Below, piece by piece: positions 27,997 through 36,135 of a stretch of 37,433 bases of DNA (its first letter is position 1; each line of letters opens with the position of its first letter). The notes below the pieces were generated by a model. That model did no database searches. It was not told the DNA's origin and saw only the letters and a list, made by a program, of their open reading frames with translations. The stretch lies in NCBI RefSeq assembly GCF_900143695.1, contig NZ_FRFE01000039.1:1-37433 (forward strand), in the 5' to 3' direction. Source of the DNA: Desulfopila aestuarii DSM 18488 (GTDB lineage Bacteria; Desulfobacterota; Desulfobulbia; Desulfobulbales; Desulfocapsaceae). A program made the position numbers and the translations under genes.

Positions 27997-28492
27997 CCGA
28001 AAAAATGCTGCGATTAAAAGACCTATCCTGCTAGTAATGCTGTTGGTCTTGTTGAGTACTTCCTTTACCGCCCTGGCGGATGACAACATGAAAGCCTTTC
28101 CTCAAGCTGAAGCAGGAATGGTTCGCCATGTCCTCCAGCTTCCTGCCAAGGATGATGAAACCTTGTACAAGGTGGAGGTGATTGTCGGTAAGGTTGTGAT
28201 GGTTGATGGTGTGAATCAGTATCGCTTCGGAGGAAGTATTGAGTCTGAGGTCATTGAAGGATGGGGGTACACCCGTTACGTTGTCGACAAAATCGGCCCG
28301 ATGATGGGGACGATGATGGCGGTGGACCCGAATGCACCGAAGGTTGAACGGTTTATCGCCATCGGTGGCGAGCCGTACCTGATTCGCTATAACAGTCGTT
28401 TGCCGGTGGTGGTCTATGTGCCGGAGGGATGTGAGGTGCGCTACCGTATCTGGAGTGGTGGGTCGGAGATGCTCACCATGCAAAAAGGTTGA
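27983..28492 (+). CDS. eco: ecotin-like periplasmic serine-protease inhibitor
   Basis: A 169-residue ecotin homologue. A signal peptide (KRPILLVMLLVLLSTSFTALA) is followed by FPQAEAGMVRHVLQLPAKDDETLYKVEVIVGK, GWGYTRYVVDKIGP, the reactive loop MMGTMMAVDP and YNSRLPVVVYVPEG, matching E. coli ecotin along its length. Ecotin dimers inhibit trypsin-, chymotrypsin- and elastase-like proteases. The P1 residue is Met111, as in E. coli. The two cysteines of the E. coli disulfide are missing (Gly76 and Val114 at those places), while a lone Cys150 occurs elsewhere. Its start overlaps the rhodanese by 14 bases and has AGGAG about 8 bases ahead. Ecotin is usually described from proteobacteria that meet host or predator proteases; here the pairing with a sulfurtransferase is unexplained. 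Confidence 0.92.
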   Translation: MNWNNRKNAAIKRPILLVMLLVLLSTSFTALADDNMKAFPQAEAGMVRHVLQLPAKDDETLYKVEVIVGKVVMVDGVNQYRFGGSIESEVIEGWGYTRYVVDKIGPMMGTMMAVDPNAPKVERFIAIGGEPYLIRYNSRLPVVVYVPEGCEVRYRIWSGGSEMLTMQKG

Positions 28493-28540
28493 TACAACAG
28501 CAGGATATAAGATTGTGATGCACGGGGGAACAGCAGTGCG

Positions 28541-28567
28541 GCCCGGTGTTGTCTTCCAACACCGGGC
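28541..28567 (+). terminator. rho-independent terminator after ecotin
   Basis: A perfect 11-bp stem GCCCGGTGTTG/CAACACCGGGC with a 5-base TCTTC loop, followed by CTGCTTTTCTC. It lies 48 bp after the ecotin stop and could also end the opposing M16C gene. Confidence 0.8.
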
Positions 28568-28579
28568 CTGCTTTTCTCA

Positions 28580-31498
28580 TTAAATCTCTGTCAGTTTATC
28601 AAAGAGCGATCGATCCGATTCGATTTTCTTTCTGTTGCCGATGGTGGCCCTGCAACTTTTCTCAGGCATTTTGGCAAACGGTGCGGCAAAGCTGCGCAGG
28701 TTCTCCACCGTCGTGTCGAGGATCTCCGCAAGGCGCCGGTGTTTATATTCGGCGTCGATACCGCTCAAATATTCGTTTCTGGCAGTGGCACCCTTGGCCG
28801 CCGGGCTCTGGTGCGGGTCGAAATTACCGTAGGTGCCGATCACCAGCTGCTGTAGTACCTTTTCAGGAATCTTCAGGCCGGCCACTACTCCAGGCATATT
28901 CGCATAAGCATCGTAGGTCTTTTTCACCTGCGGATCGCGGTAGCTGACGAAGGCAATATTGCCTGTTATCTGGCTGAACTGGACAAAGCAACCGTAGGCC
29001 CCGCCCATCTGGCGCACACTGTTCCAGAGATAATCGCGGGAAAGGTAGGTCTTCAGAACTTCGAAATGGCCGTTGTAACCTTGGCCGCCTGGCAGCAGGT
29101 TGGCGCCCTGCACGTTGAATACCACCTCCGCGGAGGTGATGAATGCCTCACTTTTGGGAATATCAAGCGGTGGCAGCTGATGAAGGTTGACTGGACTGTC
29201 GGCCAGGCCATCTGTGAGGCAGTTGCCAATCTTGGCAAAATGACCAAGCTCCTGGCTGTCTGCGGTAATTGCCAGAATGAGATTGTGGCGATTGAAGAGT
29301 GTTGTGGCGATGGTCGTCAGCGCTGTGAGAAACTGTTCTTCCCTGGAGCTGTAGTTGAGGGCCAGCTCTTTTAAAGCCATGTACGAGGTGACGCCGCTAA
29401 ACAGCTCATTATAGTGTCCTGCAGGACTGAGCTGGGCAAAAACCCGTGAGGAAGCCAAGCTGTAACCTTCACTCTGGGCGGAGTGCTCGGCCCAAGCGAA
29501 TTCCCGGCCGATAATTTCACGGATACGGGCCCGGTCGGCAAGTGACAGAGATGTGAAAACTTCAGCCACCAGTTGCAGTGCCTGCTCGAGATAATGGGGC
29601 AGGCATTTGAGATGAAGCCAGAAAATAGGCCGGAGGCTATCCTGCTCGCCTCTTTTGGCATAGGTGTTCAGCGAATGGGAGAAGTTACCAGTACAGGTGG
29701 CGATTTCTTTGGCGAACCGGCGATAATCGAGTCTTTCAGTGCCGATCTCGGTGATGATGGTACCGAAGATATCGAGAAACGGCAACAACTCGACGGGCAG
29801 GCAGCGGACATCAAAGCCGATATCGAGATAGGAGATATGATTGGTCTCCAGTTCATTGACCAACACCTCCCGACCGAACATTTCACTTGGCTGGGCGGCA
29901 TGGAACGTGATGTCGCTGGTCAGGTCACTTCGGGTCAGCTGTGGCAGCAGCGACAGTGTTTCCACGTCGTTTGGCTGTTGCTGCATCTCCATCAGTTCCT
30001 GAGTCCGGTCGATCAGCTTGCGGCGTTCTTTTTTGGTGAGGGTGGTCTCAAAGGCCTCAAGACGCTCAGCCTCGGCCTGCTGTGTCTCGGCCTGCTTGTT
30101 CGGATCCGGGACGAGGGTGACGGTGACGGTTGCCTGATTGTCGAGCAGATATTTTTTTATCAGCTCTTCGAAATAGTTTTCTTCCAGGGCTTTTCGCCGC
30201 AGGTTGCGGATCAGCTCGTCACTTGTCAGGCAGGCAAAAGGGTCCGTGCCGTATTTGATGGCTGTCATGGCCTTGCCGATCAGGTCGAGTCCTCGCTGGG
30301 CTTTGCTGGCCTCTTCTCGCAGGCTGAACTCGTATTTGTTCACCTCGGCCAACACCAGATCATGATCGAGGCCATTTTCCACCATCTCTTTCAATACCCT
30401 CTGGTAAAGTTCGAGAAAAGCGTCGCGATGTTCGGCTTCACTGCCCACCAGATAGCTGACCATAAAAGTCTTGAAACAGGAGGATGACACGTAAAATCCG
30501 CCGAAATCCTTACACATGCCGCTTGAGATAATGGCATTTTTCAGTGGTGAACCGTCGGAGTTGAAGAGGATGTTGGAAATGACCTGAAAGGCGGCATTTT
30601 CCTCGCGGTCGAGCACGGTTGAGACGTGGGTACCCACTGCCAGGAAGGTTTTTTCTTTGGTATCCAGCGAATCAACCGCATAGCGGTCGGTAATAAATAC
30701 CGGGCGGTCGGCTTGACTACCTTCCTCGATGGTCGAGCGGATGCCTCTCTTTGGGTAGGCGGCCAGGAATTTTTCCTGCAGATAGCCCAGTTCCTCTTCC
30801 AGCGGTGCATCGCCATAGACAAAGAAAATGGCGTTGGAAGGGTGGTAGTGTTCCTGATGAAAATCACAGAACTCTTCATAGGAGAGATCCGGGATATTGG
30901 CGGGATCGCCTCCGGATTCATGGGCGTACGTCGAGCCGGGCATGAGGCCACCGAAAATGTGGTGGAAGATCAGCCTGATCGGATCGGAAAAGGCACCTTT
31001 CATCTCGTTAAAGACCACGCCCTGGTAGGTGAGCGGTCCGTCTTCCTCTTCCTGGTGGTAATGCCAGCCTTCTTGCTCAAAAGTGGAGCGTTCGATCAGT
31101 GGGTTGAACACCACATCGCAATAGACGTCCATGATGCTGAAATACTCTTTCAGGTTCCTGGTGGCAAACGGGTAGTAGGTGACGTCGGAACCGGTCATGG
31201 CGTTCAAAAAGGTCATGAGGCCACCTTTATTGATCTCGCCGAATACGTCTTTTACCGGATATTTTTTCGAACCCATCAGCACCGAGTGCTCAAGGATATG
31301 TGCTACCCCAGTGGAGTCGGTGGGGATGGTGTTGAAAGCGACGGAGAAGGTCTTGTTGTTATCCGAGTTCTTGATGGCAAGCAGGGGGCAGCCCAGCACT
31401 TCATGCTCGAAAAGGTAGACGTCAGAATTGATCTCCGCTATATGAGCATGCTTTTCAAGTACGAAGCCCGAGTAGGTTTTCCCTGTCTGTAAGGTCAT
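28580..31498 (-). CDS. M16C zinc metallopeptidase (presequence-protease/PreP-type)
   Basis: A 972-residue inverted-zincin peptidase. The Zn site HILEH is at residues 67-71 in the first lobe, with a later Glu in VVFNEMKGAFSDP as third ligand. The second half (about 530-970) is the inactive lobe typical of single-chain M16C enzymes and ends with the arginine/tyrosine segment VRQMGGAYGCFVQFSQ, IAFVSYRDP. Enzymes of this branch (PreP, Cym1, falcilysin) degrade short unfolded peptides. No signal peptide is evident from the chosen start, so a cytosolic role is likely. The frame opens at 31567, but ATG 31498 begins the family N-terminus and has AGGAT upstream. It follows dtd after 46 bp on the same strand, so they are probably co-transcribed. 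Long antisense frames here are codon-bias shadows. Confidence 0.93.
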   Translation of the reverse strand: MTLQTGKTYSGFVLEKHAHIAEINSDVYLFEHEVLGCPLLAIKNSDNNKTFSVAFNTIPTDSTGVAHILEHSVLMGSKKYPVKDVFGEINKGGLMTFLNAMTGSDVTYYPFATRNLKEYFSIMDVYCDVVFNPLIERSTFEQEGWHYHQEEEDGPLTYQGVVFNEMKGAFSDPIRLIFHHIFGGLMPGSTYAHESGGDPANIPDLSYEEFCDFHQEHYHPSNAIFFVYGDAPLEEELGYLQEKFLAAYPKRGIRSTIEEGSQADRPVFITDRYAVDSLDTKEKTFLAVGTHVSTVLDREENAAFQVISNILFNSDGSPLKNAIISSGMCKDFGGFYVSSSCFKTFMVSYLVGSEAEHRDAFLELYQRVLKEMVENGLDHDLVLAEVNKYEFSLREEASKAQRGLDLIGKAMTAIKYGTDPFACLTSDELIRNLRRKALEENYFEELIKKYLLDNQATVTVTLVPDPNKQAETQQAEAERLEAFETTLTKKERRKLIDRTQELMEMQQQPNDVETLSLLPQLTRSDLTSDITFHAAQPSEMFGREVLVNELETNHISYLDIGFDVRCLPVELLPFLDIFGTIITEIGTERLDYRRFAKEIATCTGNFSHSLNTYAKRGEQDSLRPIFWLHLKCLPHYLEQALQLVAEVFTSLSLADRARIREIIGREFAWAEHSAQSEGYSLASSRVFAQLSPAGHYNELFSGVTSYMALKELALNYSSREEQFLTALTTIATTLFNRHNLILAITADSQELGHFAKIGNCLTDGLADSPVNLHQLPPLDIPKSEAFITSAEVVFNVQGANLLPGGQGYNGHFEVLKTYLSRDYLWNSVRQMGGAYGCFVQFSQITGNIAFVSYRDPQVKKTYDAYANMPGVVAGLKIPEKVLQQLVIGTYGNFDPHQSPAAKGATARNEYLSGIDAEYKHRRLAEILDTTVENLRSFAAPFAKMPEKSCRATIGNRKKIESDRSLFDKLTEI

Positions 31499-31544
31499 GT
31501 GTAATATCCTGGCTGGAGTGAATGTATAGGGATGAATAAAAGAG

Positions 31545-31994
31545 TTAAAAATTTTTTTCTGAATCAATCAGCAGGGTCACCGGCCCGTCATTGACCAACT
31601 CAACCTGCATTGAGGCCTGAAAAACGCCGGTAGCTGTGCGGATGCCGAGTCGCTCTATCTCCCAGACAAAGGCCTGGTAGAGCGGCTCGGCTATCTCCGG
31701 TGGTGCGGCGGTCGAATAGCCTGGACGGCGGCCTTTTCTGCAGTCACCGTATAAAGTGAACTGGGAGACGATAAGCATTTCCCCGCCGGTATCTGCGAGG
31801 GAGCGGTTCATCTTGCCTTCGTCGTCTTCAAAAATACGTAGATTGACGATTTTGTCCGCCATCCAGCGGATCTCCTTGTCTTCGTCCTGCGGGTGAATGC
31901 CGAGAAACACCACCAGGCCGGCGCCGATGTCACCGGTCACGGTTTCGTCCACGGTGACACTGGCCCGCGTCGTTCGTTGTACAACTGCTCGCAT
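31545..31994 (-). CDS. dtd: D-aminoacyl-tRNA deacylase
   Basis: A 149-residue enzyme (typical about 145-150) that hydrolyses D-aminoacyl-tRNAs, chiefly D-Tyr-tRNA, and so protects translation from D-amino acids. Family motifs are intact: [16 protein letters not shown] at the N-terminus, [15 protein letters not shown] and the [11 protein letters not shown] cross-subunit motif near the C-terminus. It functions as a homodimer in the cytosol. It lies just upstream of the M16C peptidase on the same strand, and their roles in clearing faulty translation products and peptides are compatible. No clear ribosome binding site precedes the ATG. Confidence 0.96.
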   Translation of the reverse strand: MRAVVQRTTRASVTVDETVTGDIGAGLVVFLGIHPQDEDKEIRWMADKIVNLRIFEDDEGKMNRSLADTGGEMLIVSQFTLYGDCRKGRRPGYSTAAPPEIAEPLYQAFVWEIERLGIRTATGVFQASMQVELVNDGPVTLLIDSEKNF

Positions 31995-32313
31995 ACTGCT
32001 CCGGATAGTCTCAAGGTAGAGTAGCTGATTTTTTTCCGGGAGGCCAGCACTGTCACCGAAGGGGCCGGAACTGGAACTATTCCCTTGAATTTCAGCAAGT
32101 ATAAGGATGATAGAAGGATATGCAAGCTTGACCGTCGTGAAACCGGACGTTCCTGGCCATGAAAAGAGTGAGCGGCGGACTGCTCACCAGCTGTTTGTTG
32201 GCATGAAAAGGCAATTCTTCAGTTCACTTAGCGAAAAGAGAATGGTATAGTTCCGCTATTGCGAAGAAAAATCCCACCATAGAGTTGTCTCTTTTTTAGT
32301 TTCAGGAGTAACT
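31995..32313. other. spacer between divergent dtd and roadblock genes
   Basis: About 320 bp with no supported gene. It holds a plausible plus-strand promoter (32223-32251). A divergent promoter for dtd must lie in the left part, but I cannot point to clear boxes. Confidence 0.45.
32223..32251 (+). promoter_or_regulatory. predicted sigma-70 promoter of the roadblock gene
   Basis: TTCACT (32223-32228) and TATAGT (32246-32251) with 17-bp spacing; four and five of six consensus matches. The start codon is 63 bp downstream. Confidence 0.5.
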
Positions 32314-32712
32314 ATGATTAACCAATTACAAAATCTTGTTGAGAAGATGTGTGGAGAGCTGCCGGGTGTGTTGGCGGCTGCCGTGGTCACGGTAGATGAC
32401 GGCATGTCCATTGCTGAAGCGAGCAGCAGAGCCGACATCGAGACTGCGGCGGCATCCGCATACCTTGCCTCCATCGTTAAGTCTAACGCCAAAGCGATTA
32501 AGCTGCTTGCCGATGACGAGGAAATTGACGACATCCTGGTGACCACCAGCAATTACCATTTTATTATCCGCCATCAGCCGGATCAGCCTTTTTTCATTTT
32601 TCTCATGACCACAAAAGAGACATGGTTGGGGAAATCACGACTTCTTATCGGGAAGTATGAACAGTATTTCAGCAAGTTTGCCGGTTTTCTCGCCCAGAGT
32701 TACGAGCTGTAA
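32314..32712 (+). CDS. roadblock/LC7-domain protein
   Basis: A 132-residue single-domain protein of the roadblock/LC7 (MglB-like) superfamily. The N-terminal helix INQLQNLVEKMCGELPGV is followed by a strand (LAAAVVTVDDGMSIAEASS), a long central helix (IETAAASAYLASIVKSNAKAIKLL), then ILVTTSNYHFIIRHQP, FFIFLMTT and a C-terminal helix. Bacterial members dimerise and act as regulators or scaffolds of small Ras-like GTPases such as MglA. No such GTPase gene lies in the window. The ATG follows AGGAGTAACT. A second roadblock domain lies nearby in the response regulator at 34141-35361, so the two could form a hetero-oligomer. Confidence 0.85.
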   Translation: MINQLQNLVEKMCGELPGVLAAAVVTVDDGMSIAEASSRADIETAAASAYLASIVKSNAKAIKLLADDEEIDDILVTTSNYHFIIRHQPDQPFFIFLMTTKETWLGKSRLLIGKYEQYFSKFAGFLAQSYEL

Positions 32713-32728
32713 AAGGGCTGCACTTTCA

Positions 32729-32759
32729 AAAGGCCGTTGACTTCAAACAAGCGGCCTTT
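32729..32759 (+). terminator. possible terminator after the roadblock gene
   Basis: An 8-bp stem AAAGGCCG/CGGCCTTT with a loop of about 15 bases and a short T-run only. It lies 17 bp after the stop. Read-through into the oxidoreductase is possible. Confidence 0.45.
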
Positions 32760-32988
32760 ACCTGACGTTTTTCATCTCCCACCTTCCTCTGTCATCGTTT
32801 TGTCAGGCTTTCGGACAAGACAACGCCAAAAGCTGCATTATAGTTTTTTCGTTCCACAGCCTCAGGCCGATGGCCAGCCGGCTATTTACTTATGTTTTTT
32901 TAGGAACAGTATCCCGAAATCAATCGGTTGCCAATGTGATCTGCTGGATTACAGAGGATCAGACGAAATACATGATATGGAGAAAAAA

Positions 32989-34077
32989 ATGGCAGCAGGA
33001 AAACTCTTTGAACAGGTAAAGATAGGTGATTTGAGTTTGAAAAACAGAATTGCCATGGCCCCGATGACCCGCGGCCGGGCGGGCGAAAGCAGGGTGCCTA
33101 ACGAGACTATGGCTGAGCACTATGGCCAGCGTGGTTCAGCCGGTCTTATTATCACCGAGGCGACAGTTGTTTCTGAGCAGGGCATTGGCTGGATTGGTTC
33201 CCCGGGCATCTACACACCGGAGATGGTTGATGGCTGGCGTAAGGTGACTGAACGCGTCCGGGCTACCGGCAGCAAGATTTTTCTCCAACTCTGGCATTGC
33301 GGTCGCGCCTCGCACAGCGATTTCCATAACGGCGAGCTGCCGGTCTCCGCCTCTGCCGTGAAATTAAATGGCGATGCAATCCATACCCCGCTTGGCAAAA
33401 AAGAGTATGAGGTGCCGCGTCCATTGACAGTGGCGGAAATCGGAGCGGTCGTGGCCGATTATAAAAGGGCAGCCATCAACGCCAAAGAGGCCGGCTTTGA
33501 CGGGGTAGAGGTCCACAGCGCCAATGGTTATCTCTTGAACCAGTTTCTCGATTCAAAGACCAATCTCCGCACTGACGAGTATGGGGGCAGCGTCGAGAAA
33601 AAGTACAGATTGCTCTCAGAGGTGTTGGCGGCGGTTCTTGAGGTCTGGCCCTCGGGGCGGGTCGGAGTCCGTCTTTCACCGAACGGTGTGTTTAATGACA
33701 TGGGTAGCCCCGATTATCGCGAAACCTATCTCTATACCATTCAGCAACTGGCCAAATTGAATCTAGGTTATGTGCATATCATGGATGGTCTGGCCTTTGG
33801 TTTTCATAATCAGGGTGAACCGATGACGCTTGCCGAATTCAGGAATTATTACAAGGGGCCGATTATCGGCAATTGTGGCTATAGTCGTGAGGATGCAGAA
33901 CAACGCCTGAGTGATGGAGTGGCGGATATCGCCTGCATCGGTCGGCCATTTATTTCCAACCCCGATCTGGTGGAACGATGGCAGAATGACTGGCCGCTTA
34001 CGCCATATGATGATATGTCACTCTGGTACACGCCTGGTCCTGAAGGGTATACCGACTATCCGCGCTATCAAAAGTGA
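32989..34077 (+). CDS. Old Yellow Enzyme family NADH:flavin oxidoreductase
   Basis: A 362-residue FMN-dependent ene-reductase. The classical OYE motifs are present: PMTR with Thr27 near the flavin, the substrate-binding His176 and Asn179 (EVHSANGYLLNQFLD) with Tyr181 as proton donor, and LRTDEYGGS. The later GVRLSPNG strand and the phosphate-binding region PIIGNCGYSREDAEQRL, ACIGRPFISNPDL, follow the N-ethylmaleimide/12-oxophytodienoate reductase pattern. It probably reduces electrophilic alkenes, maleimides or nitro compounds in the cytosol. The frame opens at 32737, but those residues have no OYE similarity. The ATG at 32989 follows ATGGAGAAAAAA and begins the family N-terminus (MAAGKLFEQVKIGDL). 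A second in-frame ATG five codons upstream is possible. Confidence 0.94.
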   Translation: MAAGKLFEQVKIGDLSLKNRIAMAPMTRGRAGESRVPNETMAEHYGQRGSAGLIITEATVVSEQGIGWIGSPGIYTPEMVDGWRKVTERVRATGSKIFLQLWHCGRASHSDFHNGELPVSASAVKLNGDAIHTPLGKKEYEVPRPLTVAEIGAVVADYKRAAINAKEAGFDGVEVHSANGYLLNQFLDSKTNLRTDEYGGSVEKKYRLLSEVLAAVLEVWPSGRVGVRLSPNGVFNDMGSPDYRETYLYTIQQLAKLNLGYVHIMDGLAFGFHNQGEPMTLAEFRNYYKGPIIGNCGYSREDAEQRLSDGVADIACIGRPFISNPDLVERWQNDWPLTPYDDMSLWYTPGPEGYTDYPRYQK

Positions 34078-34087
34078 TGTGCGATGA

Positions 34088-34124
34088 TCGCCGACCAGGA
34101 ATGACAAGTTTTCCTGATCGGCGA
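34088..34124. terminator. hairpin between convergent OYE and response-regulator genes
   Basis: A 14-bp stem with one mismatch, TCGCCGACCAGGAA (34088-34101) with TTCCTGATCGGCGA (34111-34124). A TTTTT run appears about 12 bp later. It likely ends OYE transcription. Confidence 0.6.
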
Positions 34125-34140
34125 TTGTATAGAGCTGTTT

Positions 34141-35361
34141 TTACAGTTCAGCGATTGCCGCAATTTTCTTTGAATTCTTCTTTATGGCAATACGGATCCA
34201 GCCGAGGTTTGTTCCCTTGTCGGCGACGATGACCAGGAACGCCTCGTTGCCAACCGGAGCGAACATGACCGGGCCACTGTCATATTCAAACATGGTCATA
34301 TTCAGCTCACCCTGTCCCAGCTGATTGCCCATGGATTCGGCGGAACCAAATCCTGATGAGGCGATGGCGGCGATCATTTCAGAATCGATCCCTGCCCGGG
34401 CAAGACTGTCGAGTAGAAAGCCGTCCCGGCCGACCAGGCAGGCCGTGTGAACACCTTCGATATTGGTGAATTCTGCCAATATTTCTTGAATTTCCGTCAT
34501 TTCCAATTCCCCCTCTTCTATTATTGATGTTGTGTCTTCAACAACTTCCGGTGCGGTGCTAACAGTCTGTACTGCTTCGGTGAAATCAGGCTCTGCAATC
34601 ACTGTGGTTTCTTCGGAATCCAGAAAGTCAAAGTCGATTTCTGCGATCTGTCCGTGCTCAGTGGTTTCATTACTTTTGCCTTCCTCTTCATGCTCATCTG
34701 AGCGACTAGCTGCCTCCATCAGCAGCGATTCCAGGCTCTTTTTGATGCTCATCACCGGCGGTTCTACCCCGCGAATATTCTGCAGTGAACCACCTTGAAA
34801 GGAAATGAGCTTGAAAAAGGCGCTTTCGCCGCTCTCGGAATCGCACATGGCATGGACAACGGCACCGTTTTTGAAAAAGATCATGCCCTCGTTGTTGGCG
34901 GTGGTGACCTTGAGAGCAGCGGTGGCCCGAGCCAAACCATTGAACTGGACAATATCCATCAGGTCGATGCCGTCCACGGTGCCCTGAAAACCTTCTTCGG
35001 CGTTCAATGTGTCCTGAACAATCTGGCGCACATCTTTGATGTCAAAAGGTTTTTCGATAAAACGTAACGAACCGCCCAACATGGCCTGGTTTTCATAGGT
35101 GTTCGACGGATAAGCGGTCATGATAATGACCCCTGTCTGTGGATAACGGTTATTGATTTCCAGCAGCAGGTCGAGCCCGTTCATTCCCGGCATATTGATA
35201 TCACTGATAACAAGATTGACTTTCTTATCGCTTAATATCGATAACGCCTCCTCACCAGACTCTGCGGCAAGAATTTCTACATCTTTCATGCCCTTATTGA
35301 GATTGCGCTGGAGCATCCAGAGCATATCCGCTTCATCGTCAACGACCAGAACTCGTTTCAT
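34141..35361 (-). CDS. response regulator with DUF4388 and roadblock/LC7 domains
   Basis: A 406-residue cytosolic signalling protein. The REC receiver (1-120) has the acidic pair Asp8/Asp9, phospho-acceptor Asp54 (VISDINMPGMNG), Thr82 and Lys104 (FIEKPFD), so it should be phosphorylated. Residues about 122-225 match a DUF4388/PATAN domain (FQGTVDGIDLMDIVQFNGLARATAALKV and GMIFFKNGAVVHAMC). A low-complexity acidic linker (about 226-285) leads to a roadblock/LC7 domain (about 288-400, beginning EMTEIQEILAEFTNIEGVHTACLVGRDGFLLDSLA). PATAN domains often work with GTPase or motility modules. No partner histidine kinase is in the window, so it is an orphan. A nested inverted repeat lies upstream of its start. 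The start lacks a strong Shine-Dalgarno (GAGGTAACCG). Confidence 0.9.
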   Translation of the reverse strand: MKRVLVVDDEADMLWMLQRNLNKGMKDVEILAAESGEEALSILSDKKVNLVISDINMPGMNGLDLLLEINNRYPQTGVIIMTAYPSNTYENQAMLGGSLRFIEKPFDIKDVRQIVQDTLNAEEGFQGTVDGIDLMDIVQFNGLARATAALKVTTANNEGMIFFKNGAVVHAMCDSESGESAFFKLISFQGGSLQNIRGVEPPVMSIKKSLESLLMEAASRSDEHEEEGKSNETTEHGQIAEIDFDFLDSEETTVIAEPDFTEAVQTVSTAPEVVEDTTSIIEEGELEMTEIQEILAEFTNIEGVHTACLVGRDGFLLDSLARAGIDSEMIAAIASSGFGSAESMGNQLGQGELNMTMFEYDSGPVMFAPVGNEAFLVIVADKGTNLGWIRIAIKKNSKKIAAIAEL

Positions 35362-35432
35362 CGGTTACCTCGTTTTGTGGTGATCTGTCTTCCGATTGCA
35401 GGCAATCGTACACTCGTCAGAATGACATTTGG

Positions 35433-35472
35433 AGTATATTTGTTGGAATGTCAACAGATAAGCAAATATACT
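35433..35472. repeat. nested inverted repeat upstream of the response regulator
   Basis: Outer arms AGTATATTTG/CAAATATACT (10 bp, perfect) enclose a 20-bp spacer with an inner TGTTG/CAACA pair. Each arm carries TATACT when read outward, so both strands show a -10-like element. The minus strand also has a perfect TTGACA in the spacer, but not at standard spacing to the TATACT. It is a candidate bidirectional control site. Confidence 0.5.
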
Positions 35473-35586
35473 GCCAATTGGGTGTGATGTTGAAATATTT
35501 TTAACTATCAGAAATAAATAGAAAAACATTATTGCTGATGATTTTGGGTGTAGGTGTGTGGTGTGGTGAAATGATCAGTATTTGGG

Positions 35587-35611
35587 CAGCTGGTCAGAAA
35601 TTGACCAGTTG
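35587..35611. repeat. inverted repeat CTGGTCA-GAAAT-TGACCAG
   Basis: Perfect 7-bp arms, extendable to 10 bp with one mismatch, around a GAAAT centre. No T-run follows, so it is more likely a binding site than a terminator. Confidence 0.4.
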
Positions 35612-35942
35612 ATTCGAAATTTACGGACGATTGTTAAAATTTGGCGATTGTGGCCGGATATGGCTAATCCAATAGTGTAGTGTCTGTCTTTGGAGTGATT
35701 GAGATGCTATGGGTGGGGGCTGTATTGAGATGGAAGTAGTGTTGAGCATCAACATTGCTTGAGATGGAGCAGCTTTTCAGTAGTTATCCTGCCAAAAATA
35801 ACGATAGCCTAGCTTCTGGGGTTCAGGAATAAGCTCAAATCTTTGGAACAGTCTGTCCATTCTCATTGGCAGTGGAAATCTCTATCCGGTACTGCTAGAT
35901 ACTGCACGATCCTGTCGTGGTATCGGTTGTTTCGCCTGACAT

Positions 35943-35963
35943 CATACAAACAATTGTTGTATG
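35943..35963. repeat. inverted repeat CATACAA-ACAATTG-TTGTATG
   Basis: Perfect 7-bp arms around a 7-base centre, about 157 bp before the sigma-54 -24 element. It is a possible activator site; a T-run some bases later also allows a terminator. Confidence 0.35.
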
Positions 35964-36004
35964 GTATCATATTTTTCGGATTTAATTCGGCTTTCTGGAG
36001 TATA

Positions 36005-36022
36005 ATTCCGATTAATCGGAAT
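36005..36022. promoter_or_regulatory. perfect 18-bp palindrome, possible enhancer for the sigma-54 promoter
   Basis: ATTCCGATTAATCGGAAT is fully symmetric. Its centre is about 107 bp upstream of the -24 element, the usual range for a sigma-54 enhancer-binding activator. Because GTTTTTG follows, a terminator for an unseen transcript is the alternative. Confidence 0.45.
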
Positions 36023-36119
36023 GTTTTTGTATTTCCTGCACTTCGTCACCTTTATCATTTACCCTAACTTTTAAGGAAACCAGGCATCACCCCATCTGCC
36101 TTTTACCATGCATGTCCTA

Positions 36120-36135
36120 TGGAATGTTTATTGCA
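36120..36135 (+). promoter_or_regulatory. predicted sigma-54 (RpoN) promoter of the PEP-CTERM gene
   Basis: TGGAATGTTTATTGCA has GG and GC separated by exactly 10 bases, as in the consensus TGGCAC-N5-TTGCW. The TGG and TTGCA halves match; two bases of the first half differ. Transcription would start near 36147, about 30 bases before the ATG, leaving room for the ribosome binding site TAGGAG. Confidence 0.5.

Noticed and set aside
29573-31492. Two long frames (304 and 288 codons) antisense to the M16C peptidase
   Set aside because: Shadows of the peptidase gene; the products resemble no family and lack ribosome binding sites.
32737-32988. 84-residue N-terminal extension of the Old Yellow Enzyme frame
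   Set aside because: The extension overlaps a hairpin and has no OYE homology; the internal ATG at 32989 has a proper ribosome binding site.
35843-36067. 74-codon plus-strand frame in the spacer before the PEP-CTERM gene
   Set aside because: It spans two palindromes, has no Shine-Dalgarno and no recognisable family.
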